NCBI GenBank assembly: GCA_009744235.1
Contig: WPHV01000005.1
Coordinates: 283,054-347,053, forward strand
From: Gillisella vitis
Lineage (GTDB): Bacteria; Pseudomonadota; Alphaproteobacteria; Rhizobiales; Rhizobiaceae
Direction of reading: 5' to 3'
DNA: 64,000 bases
How positions within the stretch are numbered: the stretch's first letter is position 1; every line of letters begins with the position of its first letter. The notes beneath the pieces were generated by a model. It had not been told where the DNA came from. It made no database searches and saw only the letters and a program-made list of their open reading frames with translations. The translations under genes and the position numbers were made by a program. Below, in pieces: positions 44,613-54,061 of the stretch.

Positions 44613-46699
44613 GAAATCGATCCCAGAATCTTGATTTCGATGCCTTTGGCCAATTCGACATGTGACAGCACCGGCAGGGTTGCAAACAAGCGTTCAATAA
44701 TCATGCGCACATAAGACCGCGTTTCCGGCGACGTGACAAGCACGAAAGGCAGGCCGCGGTCCATGAATTCACGGATAACCCGGCTTGCCTGCTCGCTGAA
44801 CTCTTCCAGCGAACGCGGGTCGATATCGAATTCGACAACCTCACCCTTGTTGTCACGCTTCAGGGCTTGATGGAAGACCAGATCCCATTTGCTGCCCAAT
44901 CGCAGAACCCGCAGCACGCCATTGTCGGTCAGATCGCCGCACAATTGCTGCGCCATGCGCACACGCACATGCTCAACGATCTGCTCGGTCTTGCGCACAT
45001 GCGGCGCCAATTCGGCCACGGCCTCAAGGATCAGATGCAGGTTACGGATCGACACCCGTTCGGCCAACAACAGTTTCAACACGGCTTGCAAGCCTGAATA
45101 GGACATATGCGAGGAGCAGATTTCGTCTGCCAGCTTCTTATATTCGGGATCGAGCCGATCAATCAGGATTTTTACGTCCTTATAGGACAAGAGCTGAGGC
45201 AGATTGTTGCGGATAACCTCGCTCAAATGGGTCAGCACGACAGAGACATTGTCGATAGGATGAAAGCCTTCGCGCTTCAAGTCTTCGGTAAAGGCTTCCA
45301 TGATCGATACGGCTGGCATGCCAAAGGCAGGTTCGCGAATCTCGTCACCGGGAATGCGCGGCTTGCGGCCGTTGCCGGTGACAACAAGCACTTCGCCAAC
45401 CCGCAACAAGTTCGAGGCGATGGTCGTGCCATGGACCCGAATATGATAGGACTTGTCCGGTATACCGATATCATCCGTCACCTTGATTTCGGGTACGACA
45501 AAACCGTATTGGCTGGCGAATTTCTTGCGCATCTTGCCGACGCGGAAAGCCAGTTCCTGATGCGAACCCAGCAGGCGGGTCGAAACCAGCTTGCCGAGCG
45601 CCAGCTCGATCTCGGAGGTTTTCAGCACGCTCTTGACCGAATCCTTTTCGGCTTCCTTGTTCTGAATAACCTTCTTTTCCTCGACCTGGCGCTTCGCAAG
45701 GTTCACGGCTTCCACCTGGCGGGGAATGTACCAGCTGCCGAACGCCATGATACCGCCCAGGATCACGAAGGGCAGCAAGGGTAGGCCCGGAATGATCGCC
45801 AGAAGGAACATCAGAGCGGAGGCAACCGACAACGCACGCGGATAGCCGCTCAGCTGGTTGATGACCGCTTCGTCCGTGGACCCGGCATTGCCGCCACGGG
45901 TGACGAGCAGGCCGGCGGCGAGCGAAACGATCAGAGCGGGGATCTGCGAGACCAGACCATCGCCCACCGAGAGCTTGACGAACACATCCGCTGCTTCGCT
46001 GATGGGCATGCCATGGCGGAAGTAACCGATGATAATGCCACCGACGATATTGATGGCGGTGATGATCAGACCAGCGACCGCATCGCCGCGTACGAATTTC
46101 GAGGCACCGTCCATCGCGCCGAAGAAGGAGCTTTCCTGCTCCAGCTCTTTGCGCCGGCGTTGAGCTTCGCTTTCCTCGATAATCCCTGCCGAAAGGTCGG
46201 CATCGATCGCCATCTGCTTGCCGGGAATGGCATCCAACGTGAAGCGGGCGCCGACTTCCGCGATACGGGTGGCACCCTTGGTGATGACGATGAAGTTGAC
46301 GGTGACCAGAATGGCAAAGACGATCAGACCAATCACGAAATCGCCGGACATGACCAGGTTGGCAAAGCCGGCGATGACGCTGCCAGCCGCATCATGACCC
46401 TGATGACCATGCGACAGGATAACCCGCGTTGTCGCGATATTCAGCGACAGGCGCACCATGGTCGAAATCAGCAGAATGGTCGGGAAAGATGAGAAATCCA
46501 GCGGCCGTTGTATCCAGAGCGACACCATCAGGATCAAAACGGAAAGGGCAATGGAAAACGCCAGCCCCATATCGATCAGGAAGGGTGGGATCGGTAGAAA
46601 GAGAATGCAGAGAATAGCGACAATGCCCATGGCAAAGCCGATTTCTCGGCCGCGATTATTGGCAATTGTCGGAAGTGAGGTCGTCGGTGCTTGCGCCAT
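44609..46699 (-). CDS. flhA: Flagellar type III export protein FlhA
   Basis: Export-gate protein of about 696 residues. The N-terminal ~300 residues hold eight hydrophobic segments and the FHIPEP-family signature ('[26 protein letters not shown]'-type loop near residue 150). The C-terminal ~350 residues are the soluble ring domain that docks chaperone-substrate complexes ('[30 protein letters not shown]'-like end, here '[20 protein letters not shown]'). ATG codons exist at 46699 and 46711; 46699 gives the N-terminus '[10 protein letters not shown]' as in related rhizobial proteins. Upstream is fliQ, downstream the overlapping fliR. Confidence 0.96.
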   Translation of the reverse strand: MAQAPTTSLPTIANNRGREIGFAMGIVAILCILFLPIPPFLIDMGLAFSIALSVLILMVSLWIQRPLDFSSFPTILLISTMVRLSLNIATTRVILSHGHQGHDAAGSVIAGFANLVMSGDFVIGLIVFAILVTVNFIVITKGATRIAEVGARFTLDAIPGKQMAIDADLSAGIIEESEAQRRRKELEQESSFFGAMDGASKFVRGDAVAGLIITAINIVGGIIIGYFRHGMPISEAADVFVKLSVGDGLVSQIPALIVSLAAGLLVTRGGNAGSTDEAVINQLSGYPRALSVASALMFLLAIIPGLPLLPFVILGGIMAFGSWYIPRQVEAVNLAKRQVEEKKVIQNKEAEKDSVKSVLKTSEIELALGKLVSTRLLGSHQELAFRVGKMRKKFASQYGFVVPEIKVTDDIGIPDKSYHIRVHGTTIASNLLRVGEVLVVTGNGRKPRIPGDEIREPAFGMPAVSIMEAFTEDLKREGFHPIDNVSVVLTHLSEVIRNNLPQLLSYKDVKILIDRLDPEYKKLADEICSSHMSYSGLQAVLKLLLAERVSIRNLHLILEAVAELAPHVRKTEQIVEHVRVRMAQQLCGDLTDNGVLRVLRLGSKWDLVFHQALKRDNKGEVVEFDIDPRSLEEFSEQASRVIREFMDRGLPFVLVTSPETRSYVRMIIERLFATLPVLSHVELAKGIEIKILGSIS

Positions 46700-46836
46700 G
46701 TCCTGTTCCATCTCTTCATGAGAAGGCTGGCGGAACGAGAATCCGCCATTATGGCGACAGGATTAGCGGACAAAGCTTGCGCGAGGATGCCCTTATCTCA
46801 AGGCGAAAGTCTCAGGACGAACGGCTGCATATTGAT

Positions 46837-47103
46837 TTAAAACCCGGATTGGACCCGGGAAAACACAAGATTGGCAAAAATCGAAATTTGAGATCCAACA
46901 AAGGGAGCGGAAATGCCAATCGTCACCATGATCGCAACGATTTTCGGGACGAATGTCAGGGTCATTTCCTGGATCTGGGTCAATGCCTGGATCAAGGCGA
47001 CCACGACGCCGACGATCATCGCGGCCAGAACGGCTGGCCCCGAGGCAATCAGCACGGTCCATACAGCGGCGCGCATGATATCGAGGGCATCTGCTTCATT
47101 CAT
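46837..47103 (-). CDS. fliQ: Flagellar type III export protein FliQ
   Basis: Small inner-membrane export-gate protein of 88 residues. It consists of two long helices: 'RAAVWTVLIASGPAVLAAMI' continuing to 'VGVVVALIQALTQIQEMTLTFVPK' and 'IVAIMVTIGISAPFVGSQIS'. 'ALIQALTQIQEMTLTFVPK' is the family signature. The ATG at 47103 ('MNEADALDIM') has GGAGGAA-type purines upstream; the longer open frame upstream contains the inverted repeat at 47157-47190 and is not coding. It is probably first in a fliQ-flhA-fliR transcript. Confidence 0.95.
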   Translation of the reverse strand: MNEADALDIMRAAVWTVLIASGPAVLAAMIVGVVVALIQALTQIQEMTLTFVPKIVAIMVTIGISAPFVGSQISIFANLVFSRVQSGF

Positions 47104-47156
47104 CGGCATTCCTCCAGCGACATCATGCCGCCCGACACGACTCAATTGATAAAGCA

Positions 47157-47190
47157 AAATTCCTCAAATCCCAATCGATTTGAGGAATTT
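47157..47190 (-). terminator. Terminator-like inverted repeat behind flgD
   Basis: Perfect 14-base arms AAATTCCTCAAATC (47157-47170) and GATTTGAGGAATTT (47177-47190), with a six-base loop, followed on the minus strand by a TTTTGCTTT tail. It lies 65 bases behind the flgD stop and 54 bases before the fliQ start, and probably separates the flgE...flgD operon from fliQ-flhA-fliR. Confidence 0.65.
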
Positions 47191-47254
47191 TACAGTCGTT
47201 AAAGCCTTTTGCACTTTCCATCTCGACCAGTTCCGGTTGGATGGAAATGAGCGA

Positions 47255-47710
47255 TCAGGAGCCGCTCGAGAAGTTGACGCCGGTCTGCAACTCTACTGTT
47301 CCACCGCTGCTGGTGGTGAGTGTCACGGCGTCGTCGGCGACCTTGACGTTGGAGACAACACCCGTCGTTTCGCCGTCCGAACTTGTCACCGTCTTGCCGA
47401 CGATATCGCCGGCCCGTGTCAAGGCTTCTGCCTGCAACATGCTGCGCAGCAAGGTATTGGTCTTGATGGACTGCTCGACCTGCGAATAGGTTGCGAGCTG
47501 AGTCACCTGCTCCGTGGCAGACATTGGATCCGTCGGATCCTGGTTCTCCAACTGGGCGATCAGAAGCTGAAGGAAGCTATTATAGTCCATGGATGCGTCA
47601 GCCGCGTCCGAGTTGGCCGATGCGTTGGCGAACGGATTGGTATAAGTCGCCGAGCTCGAAGAGGACGAGGAACTCGTAGACGTCGCAGAGCTCGTTGCTT
47701 CTACCGCCAT
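47255..47710 (-). CDS. flgD: Hook-capping protein FlgD (short form)
   Basis: Scaffold protein that caps the growing hook, exported through the type III gate. Its 151 residues are far shorter than enterobacterial FlgD (~230): the conserved N-terminal export/assembly region is present ('[20 protein letters not shown]', then '[20 protein letters not shown]'), followed by only one small beta domain ('[20 protein letters not shown]'). This is usual in rhizobia. A Ser/Thr-rich N-terminus precedes it. The start overlaps the end of flbT by 10 bases, so they are translationally linked. Confidence 0.93.
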   Translation of the reverse strand: MAVEATSSATSTSSSSSSSSATYTNPFANASANSDAADASMDYNSFLQLLIAQLENQDPTDPMSATEQVTQLATYSQVEQSIKTNTLLRSMLQAEALTRAGDIVGKTVTSSDGETTGVVSNVKVADDAVTLTTSSGGTVELQTGVNFSSGS

Positions 47711-48150
47711 GGTGCGATCTCCTTGCGGATCTGTTCGATGGTTGCCGGCGCCATTTCCTGGTTGTTCAGGATTCTGTCCTCGAGCGGATAAAGACCGCGA
47801 ATGGCCTTCAATGCATCGAAGGCGCGCCCTGAGACGACCTGAGCGTCGATCCGCTTCAATTCAGCCAGGATCTCGTCATCCTGGAAGCAGGACAGCAACA
47901 TCACGATCGACTTGCGGAACATGGTCAACGTCTGTTCCTTGCCTTCCGGATTGATGAGAATCATCTGGGCGATGAAATAGAGCTGGCGTAGCGGGGTATT
48001 GGCGTCTTCCGGCTGGAGCACGTGATTTTCCAGCAGAAAGGTCACATCGTTCAAGAATTCGAGGGCAACCTTCCGATCGACGCGCAAAACGGCACCATTG
48101 ATAAAGATTCGTTCCCCGGATTTCAGCGAGATTCGCAAGGTGCTCTTCAT
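47701..48150 (-). CDS. flbT: Flagellar biosynthesis regulator FlbT
   Basis: Cytosolic post-transcriptional regulator of 149 residues. It is recognisable by '[20 protein letters not shown]', '[20 protein letters not shown]' and '[15 protein letters not shown]'. In Caulobacter FlbT binds the 5' leader of flagellin mRNA and blocks its translation until the hook is complete; in Brucella and Sinorhizobium relatives it acts as a regulator of flagellin or flagellar expression. It is encoded together with flaF, here overlapping it by four bases (48147-48150). The paired leader structures at the flagellin genes in this window are candidate targets. Confidence 0.94.
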   Translation of the reverse strand: MKSTLRISLKSGERIFINGAVLRVDRKVALEFLNDVTFLLENHVLQPEDANTPLRQLYFIAQMILINPEGKEQTLTMFRKSIVMLLSCFQDDEILAELKRIDAQVVSGRAFDALKAIRGLYPLEDRILNNQEMAPATIEQIRKEIAPWR

Positions 48151-48494
48151 TTAAGTCCATCCCTGATGATGGTGGTTACATCGATTATGCCTTGGTAATT
48201 GTCGGATTCCCGCTTTCTGATGCGGTCACATTCCTTCAATATCCAAAGGGCAATTGAAATGAGATTGGCTCGAAGTTCCGTGCCAAGCTGGTTGTCCGGC
48301 TGCTTGAGATCCTCAATGAAGCGGATCCAGACGCGGCGCGTATAGTAAAGAGCCTCAATGCCTTCACGACCGTATTTTCCGGCAGTCCTGGCCTGGCTCA
48401 GCAAGTCTATCGATCTGTCGAGAACCTGGCGCTCACGCTCCTTAGCGTCGGCAACCCCATCCTCCATAATCTCATTGTAGGAAAACTGGTACAT
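48147..48494 (-). CDS. flaF: Flagellar biosynthesis regulator FlaF
   Basis: Cytosolic protein of 115 residues, recognised by '[20 protein letters not shown]', '[20 protein letters not shown]' and '[17 protein letters not shown]'. In Caulobacter FlaF is required for flagellin translation or secretion and opposes FlbT. The gene overlaps flbT by an ATGA, so the two antagonists are made in fixed proportion. It lies 34 bases behind flgL in the hook operon, which places flagellin control with hook completion. Confidence 0.94.
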   Translation of the reverse strand: MYQFSYNEIMEDGVADAKERERQVLDRSIDLLSQARTAGKYGREGIEALYYTRRVWIRFIEDLKQPDNQLGTELRANLISIALWILKECDRIRKRESDNYQGIIDVTTIIRDGLK

Positions 48495-48528
48495 CTAGAT
48501 TTCCTCTACTCCACCCCACCTTTGATCA

Positions 48529-49596
48529 TCAAAGGTAATCCACAAGGCTGAGCTTCTGCAAGCGTGCGGTCAAGGTGTATGACGTCTCGACCAAAGATTG
48601 CAGGTTGTTCAAACGGGTCGATGCTTCATAGGCATCCACACCGGTCAAATTGCTTAATTGGTTTTCAATAATGTCCTTCTGGGACGTTAAAGAATCGTTT
48701 GCATTGGTGACACGTTCCTGGGACAGGCCCAATTGTGTGCGCTCGTCATTGATACCGGAAACGGCAAGACCGGAATATTCGATCGCCTTGGAGATCATCG
48801 CATTGCGGGTTTCGGTCGAGTAATTGCCATTCAGCATTTCGCTACCGATCACCGAAACAAGGCCCGTATAGCGGAAGCCATCGGAGTTGGCGCTGGATGA
48901 GCTTTGAATAACTTCGTTTTTGCTGATCCGGCTCGTCATTGTCTCATCGGTGGCCGCCGACCAATTGTCCGTCCAGTCCGCCCCGTCAAAGGATGGCTCA
49001 AGGACGTTCTCCATGAAATCGTCCATCTGGTCAGCGCTGATGCCACTGACCCCATCATCGTCAGGCGACATGCCAAAATATCCGGAAAACAGATTGTCAA
49101 AATTCTGCTTGGCGTCCGTTTCATTATCGTCGTCATCGATATAGTAGTAATCGGTGATCGGCTTCACATCGGTATTAATACCAGAAAACAGATATTCACC
49201 GTTCACAGAGGTATTTGCGGCGTCAATGAAGCTGTCCATCGCGCTTTTCATGGTTTTTTGCGCGGAGTCCAGCGTCGTACTGTCAGTGCTGGTACCAAGA
49301 CCAACCAGCGTCGACTGCATTGTTGTTGCTGCCGATGCAATCGTATCCAACGCCGTCTGAGATGCATCGAGACGGGTCGAGACGATGGAATTGGTGTCCA
49401 TCAGGGACTGCACGCGCAGAGAATCCCGATTGAGATCCACGGCTGAAGAGGTCTTGGCGCCAAGTTCTGTTCCGACATCTGCGTATTTGCCGGTCGTCAC
49501 TTCTGTCTGAGCATCCGACATCTGCTTTTGCGCATCACTGATCGTGAGACGCATGGCGTTCTGGATGGTAAGACTGGATATGCTCGATGTCTTCAT
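48529..49596 (-). CDS. flgL: Hook-filament junction protein FlgL
   Basis: Exported junction protein of 355 residues linking FlgK to the filament. The flagellin-like N-terminal helix ('SSISSLTIQNAMRLTISDAQ', then 'KQMSDAQTEVTTGK') and C-terminal helix ('LNNLQSLVETSYTLTARLQK') surround a variable, Asp-rich central region ('YYYIDDDDNETDAKQNFDNL'). It has no signal peptide, as expected for type III export. The gene follows flgK by 3 bases and precedes flaF in the hook operon. Confidence 0.94.
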   Translation of the reverse strand: MKTSSISSLTIQNAMRLTISDAQKQMSDAQTEVTTGKYADVGTELGAKTSSAVDLNRDSLRVQSLMDTNSIVSTRLDASQTALDTIASAATTMQSTLVGLGTSTDSTTLDSAQKTMKSAMDSFIDAANTSVNGEYLFSGINTDVKPITDYYYIDDDDNETDAKQNFDNLFSGYFGMSPDDDGVSGISADQMDDFMENVLEPSFDGADWTDNWSAATDETMTSRISKNEVIQSSSSANSDGFRYTGLVSVIGSEMLNGNYSTETRNAMISKAIEYSGLAVSGINDERTQLGLSQERVTNANDSLTSQKDIIENQLSNLTGVDAYEASTRLNNLQSLVETSYTLTARLQKLSLVDYL

Positions 49597-49599
49597 GGC

Positions 49600-51054
49600 T
49601 TATGCGATCTCCAAGAGGGATTTCAGCATCTCATCGACAGCGTTCATCAGCTTGGTCGAAGCCTTGTAGGATTGCTCGATATCAAGCATCTTCGACAATT
49701 CTTCATCGAGATTGACGCCGGTCTTGTTCTGATAGGCTTCCGTGGCCCGCTGCGACAAGGCGGATTTGGTTTCATTGGCTGAATCAGCCGTCGAACGATA
49801 GCTTTCGAGCCAACCGACGGAGTTCGAGGCATAGTCTAGGACATTGGAGGTGTCACCGAGACCTGCCGATGAATCGAAGTCCATTTCATCTTCGAAACCT
49901 GTGACAAGGTCGTCGAGCAATTCCGAATAACTGACACCTTCCGTTGTATTCCAGGTGTAATTCGAGCCATTGGCGCCGCCATCGCGCAGAAGCGTCGGAT
50001 CACCATCTTCCGCGGTCACGTAAGCGCTGTTGACCTTGAATGATTCCGAAATACCGGAAACAAGCGTTCCATCTTCCGGCGTCGTTCCCTCTTCCCATGT
50101 GAAGAGGCCCGGCATGTCATTGTCTTTAGTCGATTCTTCCGTTTCCGAAAACATCTTGATCAGCGACCGTGAGGTCTCGTCCAACTGCTGCTGCATCTGC
50201 GGCGCAATCGAATCGCGGATCTGTAGATTGGCGGCGATCGATCCTTCCGCCGTGGTGTTTCCACCCGTACCGGCCTTGACGGGAACGCCATCGATATAGA
50301 CCGAGTTGCCCTCGGTTGAAGCACCGTAAGCGCCGGTCGAATCGAATGTCACCGTCCTCGGCTGCTTGTCGAACAACACGGTGCCATCATTGGTGTACAG
50401 CGCCATGTCGTTGTTATCGCGCTTGACCGACGATACACCGACAATCTTCGAGATATCCGAGACGAGTTTGTCGCGCTGGTCGAGGGCGTCGTTGGGATCG
50501 TTCCCCGTCGCCGTCGCCTTGACCACAGACTGATTGACGGTTTCAAACTGCGACAGAAGATCGTTGAGCTTGTTGACATCGTCCTTGATGGCGTCGTCGG
50601 CCTGGGCCCGGACGTTACTGATGCCCTCGGCCGTATTGTTAATCGAGGTGGCGACATCCTGGGCTGCGCTGACCGCCGTTTCCGCCAGGGACAATTCGCT
50701 GGGCTGCGCGGCATAGGATTGCATCGCATCCCGCAGCTTGTTGATATAGGTCGACGGTGACGATTCGTAGTCGTTACCGCCGAGAAGTGCCTTCAACTGG
50801 TCCAGACCGGTATTGAGCGTATCCTGCCCTTCCGCCTGGGACTGCCCTGAAAGCATTTGCTTTTGCAAGACAGCATCTTCGGAACGGGTCGTAACGACCT
50901 GCGCTCCTCCGGTGCTGGTCGAAATAGTGGCAGCGTCACGCTTGACGTAACCTTCCGTCTGGGAGTTGGCAATATTCTTCGACAGAGCCTGCGACTGGAC
51001 GCCGGTATTGCCGAGAGAAGTTGTCGCCGTATTCATCGTTGACGAAAGAGACAT
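49600..51054 (-). CDS. flgK: Hook-associated protein FlgK
   Basis: Exported first junction protein at the hook tip, 484 residues. The N-terminus 'MSLSSTMNTATTSLGNTGVQ' with 'SQALSKNIANSQTEGYVKRD' is the flagellar rod/hook-type assembly motif (ANxxTxGY). The C-terminal helix ('DIEQSYKASTKLMNAVDEML') completes the family pattern. The middle contains the usual variable beta-rich domains. It lies 24 bases behind flgE and 3 bases before flgL. Confidence 0.94.
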   Translation of the reverse strand: MSLSSTMNTATTSLGNTGVQSQALSKNIANSQTEGYVKRDAATISTSTGGAQVVTTRSEDAVLQKQMLSGQSQAEGQDTLNTGLDQLKALLGGNDYESSPSTYINKLRDAMQSYAAQPSELSLAETAVSAAQDVATSINNTAEGISNVRAQADDAIKDDVNKLNDLLSQFETVNQSVVKATATGNDPNDALDQRDKLVSDISKIVGVSSVKRDNNDMALYTNDGTVLFDKQPRTVTFDSTGAYGASTEGNSVYIDGVPVKAGTGGNTTAEGSIAANLQIRDSIAPQMQQQLDETSRSLIKMFSETEESTKDNDMPGLFTWEEGTTPEDGTLVSGISESFKVNSAYVTAEDGDPTLLRDGGANGSNYTWNTTEGVSYSELLDDLVTGFEDEMDFDSSAGLGDTSNVLDYASNSVGWLESYRSTADSANETKSALSQRATEAYQNKTGVNLDEELSKMLDIEQSYKASTKLMNAVDEMLKSLLEIA

Positions 51055-51078
51055 GACACTGCCTTTAAAAGAATAGGA

Positions 51079-52335
51079 TTACCGCTTCAGACTGATCAGC
51101 GTATCCAGCATATCCGCCGCAGTCTGGAACACCTTGGAATTGGCGCTATAGCTGCGTTGGGACTGGATCATGTTGGTCAGTTCCGTCGCGAGATCGACAT
51201 TGGAACTTTCAAGCGTCTTGGAATTAATGCTGCCGAAGCTGCCTGTATTGGCAAAACCAACCACGACCGTGCCTGCATCCGCCGTGACCTGATAGGCCGT
51301 GCCGTTGACCGATTTCATATTGTCGGGGCTGGCAACCGTGGCCAACGCCACCTTGTAGAGATTGGCGGTCGAGCCATCCTGATAGGTTGCAACGATATTG
51401 CCGTTGCTGTTAACCGTGACGGAGGATGCCGCGCTGGCGCCATTGCCATCCACGTCGCCTTCCGAGGAGTTGGCTGAGTTCAACTGGGTCATGGTCGACA
51501 TATCCACCTCAATCGTCTGAGGCGAACTGGTCGTGCTGTCGGTAAAGGTAAATGTCCCGCCACTGGAGACCGCGCCATCGGAATCGAAGGTCAGGGTCGT
51601 GCTGCCGAGAACACCATTGGTATAAGGGAAATTGGTCTCGTCAGTTGCCTCGCTGGTGCGGAAGATATCCGCTTGCCATTCGTTGTCGGCGGTCTTGGTA
51701 TAGTAGATGTCATACTGATTGGCGTTACCAAGGCTGTCATAGGCAACCATGGAGCTCTTGAAGCTCCATGTGGCGCTGGCGCTGTTGCTGGAGGGCACAT
51801 CGCTGGTCACGATATCAGAACCGGACTTCAGGTTACCTTCGATCAATGCATTGGTCGTAGCATTGGCAGAAATGCTGCTGTCCTGAATCTTGACGGGTTC
51901 GAGACCTTCAAAACCGTTTATAACAGAGGCCGGCTCGCCATTTTCGTAGGAATAGCCCAGCAGGGTGTAGCCGGCCGAATTAACCATATACCCATTCTCG
52001 TCGGCCTGGAAATCGCCAGCTCGCGTCAGGAAAACGCTGCCCGCTTCGTCCTGAACGACGAAATAGCCATCGCCCTTGATCGCCAGATCGGTTTCCGACG
52101 TGCTCGACTGATAAGAGCCTTCCTCGGAAATGCTGTTGACCGTGGTCGTTTGCACGCCGCCGGAATTATAGGTTCCACTGCCCGAGGAACCGACAACTAG
52201 GCTGGAAAATGCGGTTGATACCCGCTTGTAGCCTGTCGTATCCGAGTTTGCGACATTGTCGCCGACCGTGCTCAGCTTGCTGGCTTGGGCCTGCAAACCG
52301 GATACGGCTGTATTCATGCTGCCTGAAAGGCTCAT
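51079..52335 (-). CDS. flgE: Flagellar hook protein FlgE
   Basis: Structural hook subunit of 418 residues, exported by the flagellar type III system. The N-terminal motif 'MSLSGSMNTAVSGLQAQASK' with 'LSTVGDNVANSDTTGYKRVS' and the C-terminal 'SNVDLATELTNMIQSQRSYS' with 'ANSKVFQTAADMLDTL' are diagnostic for FlgE. The core is Ser/Thr/Asp-rich beta structure. It is the first gene after rem; the 130-base gap 52336-52465 probably holds its promoter. Confidence 0.95.
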   Translation of the reverse strand: MSLSGSMNTAVSGLQAQASKLSTVGDNVANSDTTGYKRVSTAFSSLVVGSSGSGTYNSGGVQTTTVNSISEEGSYQSSTSETDLAIKGDGYFVVQDEAGSVFLTRAGDFQADENGYMVNSAGYTLLGYSYENGEPASVINGFEGLEPVKIQDSSISANATTNALIEGNLKSGSDIVTSDVPSSNSASATWSFKSSMVAYDSLGNANQYDIYYTKTADNEWQADIFRTSEATDETNFPYTNGVLGSTTLTFDSDGAVSSGGTFTFTDSTTSSPQTIEVDMSTMTQLNSANSSEGDVDGNGASAASSVTVNSNGNIVATYQDGSTANLYKVALATVASPDNMKSVNGTAYQVTADAGTVVVGFANTGSFGSINSKTLESSNVDLATELTNMIQSQRSYSANSKVFQTAADMLDTLISLKR

Positions 52336-52465
52336 ACCACGTCCCCATTCGATCGTCGTGTGAGAAGATTATGAAGTGGGCCTTGCGTGAAGCTGTTTGA
52401 AAAAACGCTTAAGAGCACATTCGGCTGCAAGGCCCTGAGAATCTGGCGGCGTGGCCGCCAGATTG

Positions 52466-53137
52466 TTATTTCCAATCAATACAATATCCAAGGAACCGCT
52501 TGGAATCGACCGGGTCGACACCAAGCTTCTTGCGCAGTTTCTTGCGCAGCTTGCTGATATGGCTTTCGACCACATTCTCTTCGACTTCCTCGTCGAAGAT
52601 GCCGTAGATCGCATTGAAGATCTGAGACTTGGACACCCGCCGGCCGCGATTGGCGACTAGATATTCCAGAATGCGGCGCTCGCGGCGCGGCAAGGGGAAA
52701 ATCTCTCCGCCGATCTCGGGATCGCGGCCATCCGAATAAACGCGGATCGCGCCGATTTCGGTATAGTTGGCCACAGCCTTCAGGCGCCGCCGAATGGCCG
52801 CAGCTCTCGCCAGGATTTCCCGAGGGTGGACCGGCTTGCGCACCACGTCATCCACGCCACTGTCAAACAGGGCAAGTGTTGCTTCCAACGATGGCTGGTC
52901 ACTGACCGCAATCACCGGAGCCGTCGTACGATCCCGGATGGCCCGTGGCAGATCGCCTGTGCGATCTCCCTGACCAAGCAGAAACGCTTCCACGGCTGCA
53001 ACATCGCTATCGGCTGCCGAGGCAACCCATTCACCAAATTCGATCGGGTCAAACCCGGTCGAAGGTATTCCTTCACGTCCAAATAAAGACGTGTATCCAT
53101 TCTTAACGAGCTCGCGCTCATCAACCACTACGATCAT
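52466..53137 (-). CDS. rem: Transcriptional regulator Rem of exponential motility genes
   Basis: OmpR-type regulator of 223 residues, the class IB activator of flagellar genes in Sinorhizobium. An N-terminal receiver-like domain (1-115) is followed by a winged helix (~125-223, '[20 protein letters not shown]' with '[20 protein letters not shown]'). The receiver is degenerate: acidic residues near the start (VDERE) and the Lys of 'VVRKP' remain, but the strand expected to carry the phospho-acceptor Asp reads '[11 protein letters not shown]'. It probably acts without phosphorylation. The ATG at 53137 follows GGAGGCGG. In S. meliloti it is activated by VisNR and drives flagellar and motor genes; visNR are outside this window. 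Confidence 0.93.
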   Translation of the reverse strand: MIVVVDERELVKNGYTSLFGREGIPSTGFDPIEFGEWVASAADSDVAAVEAFLLGQGDRTGDLPRAIRDRTTAPVIAVSDQPSLEATLALFDSGVDDVVRKPVHPREILARAAAIRRRLKAVANYTEIGAIRVYSDGRDPEIGGEIFPLPRRERRILEYLVANRGRRVSKSQIFNAIYGIFDEEVEENVVESHISKLRKKLRKKLGVDPVDSKRFLGYCIDWK

Positions 53138-53473
53138 TCGTCCGCCTCCGAATCAGTGTGGTGTTTCAACACGACAATGGGTACGAATCGGGGGCTAAAA
53201 CGACAACTGTAGAAAGTTAATGATAGTTATTAATAGTTGATTAAGATTTTAGAGGTGATTTGACCTACATCTTGTGTCACTGCCGTTAACCACATACTAT
53301 TTTTCTGTGAAAAAGGTTAACAAAACGCTTGCAAAGCCGCGAGCACATGAAAAAATTATTTGATGCTAATGTGGGCAGGATCAGGGCAGGCAATCAACCA
53401 AAGATTGTTTTTGCTGACAGAAAGACATTGTGATCTCTGACAGATAAGCCATCACTTCCGGCGTGCCAGGTTG
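53138..53473 (-). promoter_or_regulatory. rem upstream region with inverted GTTAACC / GGTTAAC
   Basis: This 336-base AT-rich region separates rem from the transglycosylase gene. GTTAACC (53285-53291) and GGTTAAC (53315-53321) form an inverted repeat with centres 30 bases apart, and further TTAAT/ATTAA words lie nearer the rem start. It also has the direct repeat CTGACAGA (53413 and 53437 area). It presumably contains the rem promoter and binding sites for its activator. Confidence 0.5.
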
Positions 53474-54061
53474 TTATTGCTGACAAAATTGCCGCGCATT
53501 CGCGGTCCAGTTGCCGTATCCGGTTGCAACGAGATTGGCAATAACCCTGCAAACATAGCGTTTTTGCGCTGGATCGTTGTTAGGACCTGCATGATAGCGC
53601 GCAACTGCCATTGTCCAGGTTTCGTGTCTTCCATGCAACGCGACCAGGAATTTTGCGGCGTATTCGACGTTCCGTTTCGGGTCGAACATCTCTTCGAGCG
53701 AGTGGAAATTCTCGTGATGGAAATAATGGTTGATTTGCATGCAACCAATATCGATCAATTTCGCGCCCTGCTGCTTGGCCAGCGCGAAAGTTTGCATGGC
53801 ATCTGTCATGGAATCGGGGAACAGCGCCTTACCCTCGACATTGAGAGCGTAAGGCTGAAGTGACCCTTTGCGTCCGGTTTCCGTCAGGCCGACCGAATAG
53901 AGGATCCCTTCGGGGATCCCATATTTGGCCGCAGCACTGCTAATTTCGCGCTCGCATAATCCCGCTGAAGCCGAAGCGTAGCCCTCGTTACAGGTAAAGC
54001 TGACCGCTACCGCCAGAAGCATTGCCGCCGGTGCCCACCGTCGCAGAACGTGCCGCATCAT
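53474..54061 (-). CDS. Lytic transglycosylase, probable flagellar (SltF-like)
   Basis: Peptidoglycan-cleaving enzyme of 195 residues with a signal peptide or anchor ('RRWAPAAMLLAVAVSFTCNE'). The transglycosylase fold follows, with the catalytic Glu in 'GILYSVGLTETGRKGSLQPY', the 'KLIDIGCMQINHYFHHENF' motif and 'VARYHAGPNNDPAQKRYV'. The start at 54061 (two ATGs in a row) is set by GGAGG at a proper distance; the longer upstream frame runs inside fliK. The gene overlaps the 3' end of fliK by 74 bases. Since FlgJ here lacks a muramidase domain, this enzyme is the likely cutter of the wall for rod growth. Confidence 0.87.
   Translation of the reverse strand: MMRHVLRRWAPAAMLLAVAVSFTCNEGYASASAGLCEREISSAAAKYGIPEGILYSVGLTETGRKGSLQPYALNVEGKALFPDSMTDAMQTFALAKQQGAKLIDIGCMQINHYFHHENFHSLEEMFDPKRNVEYAAKFLVALHGRHETWTMAVARYHAGPNNDPAQKRYVCRVIANLVATGYGNWTANARQFCQQ

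Noticed and set aside
46837-47157. Longer FliQ starting at TTG 47157
   Set aside because: The extra N-terminus would start in the inverted repeat behind flgD, and 88 residues from 47103 matches the family length.
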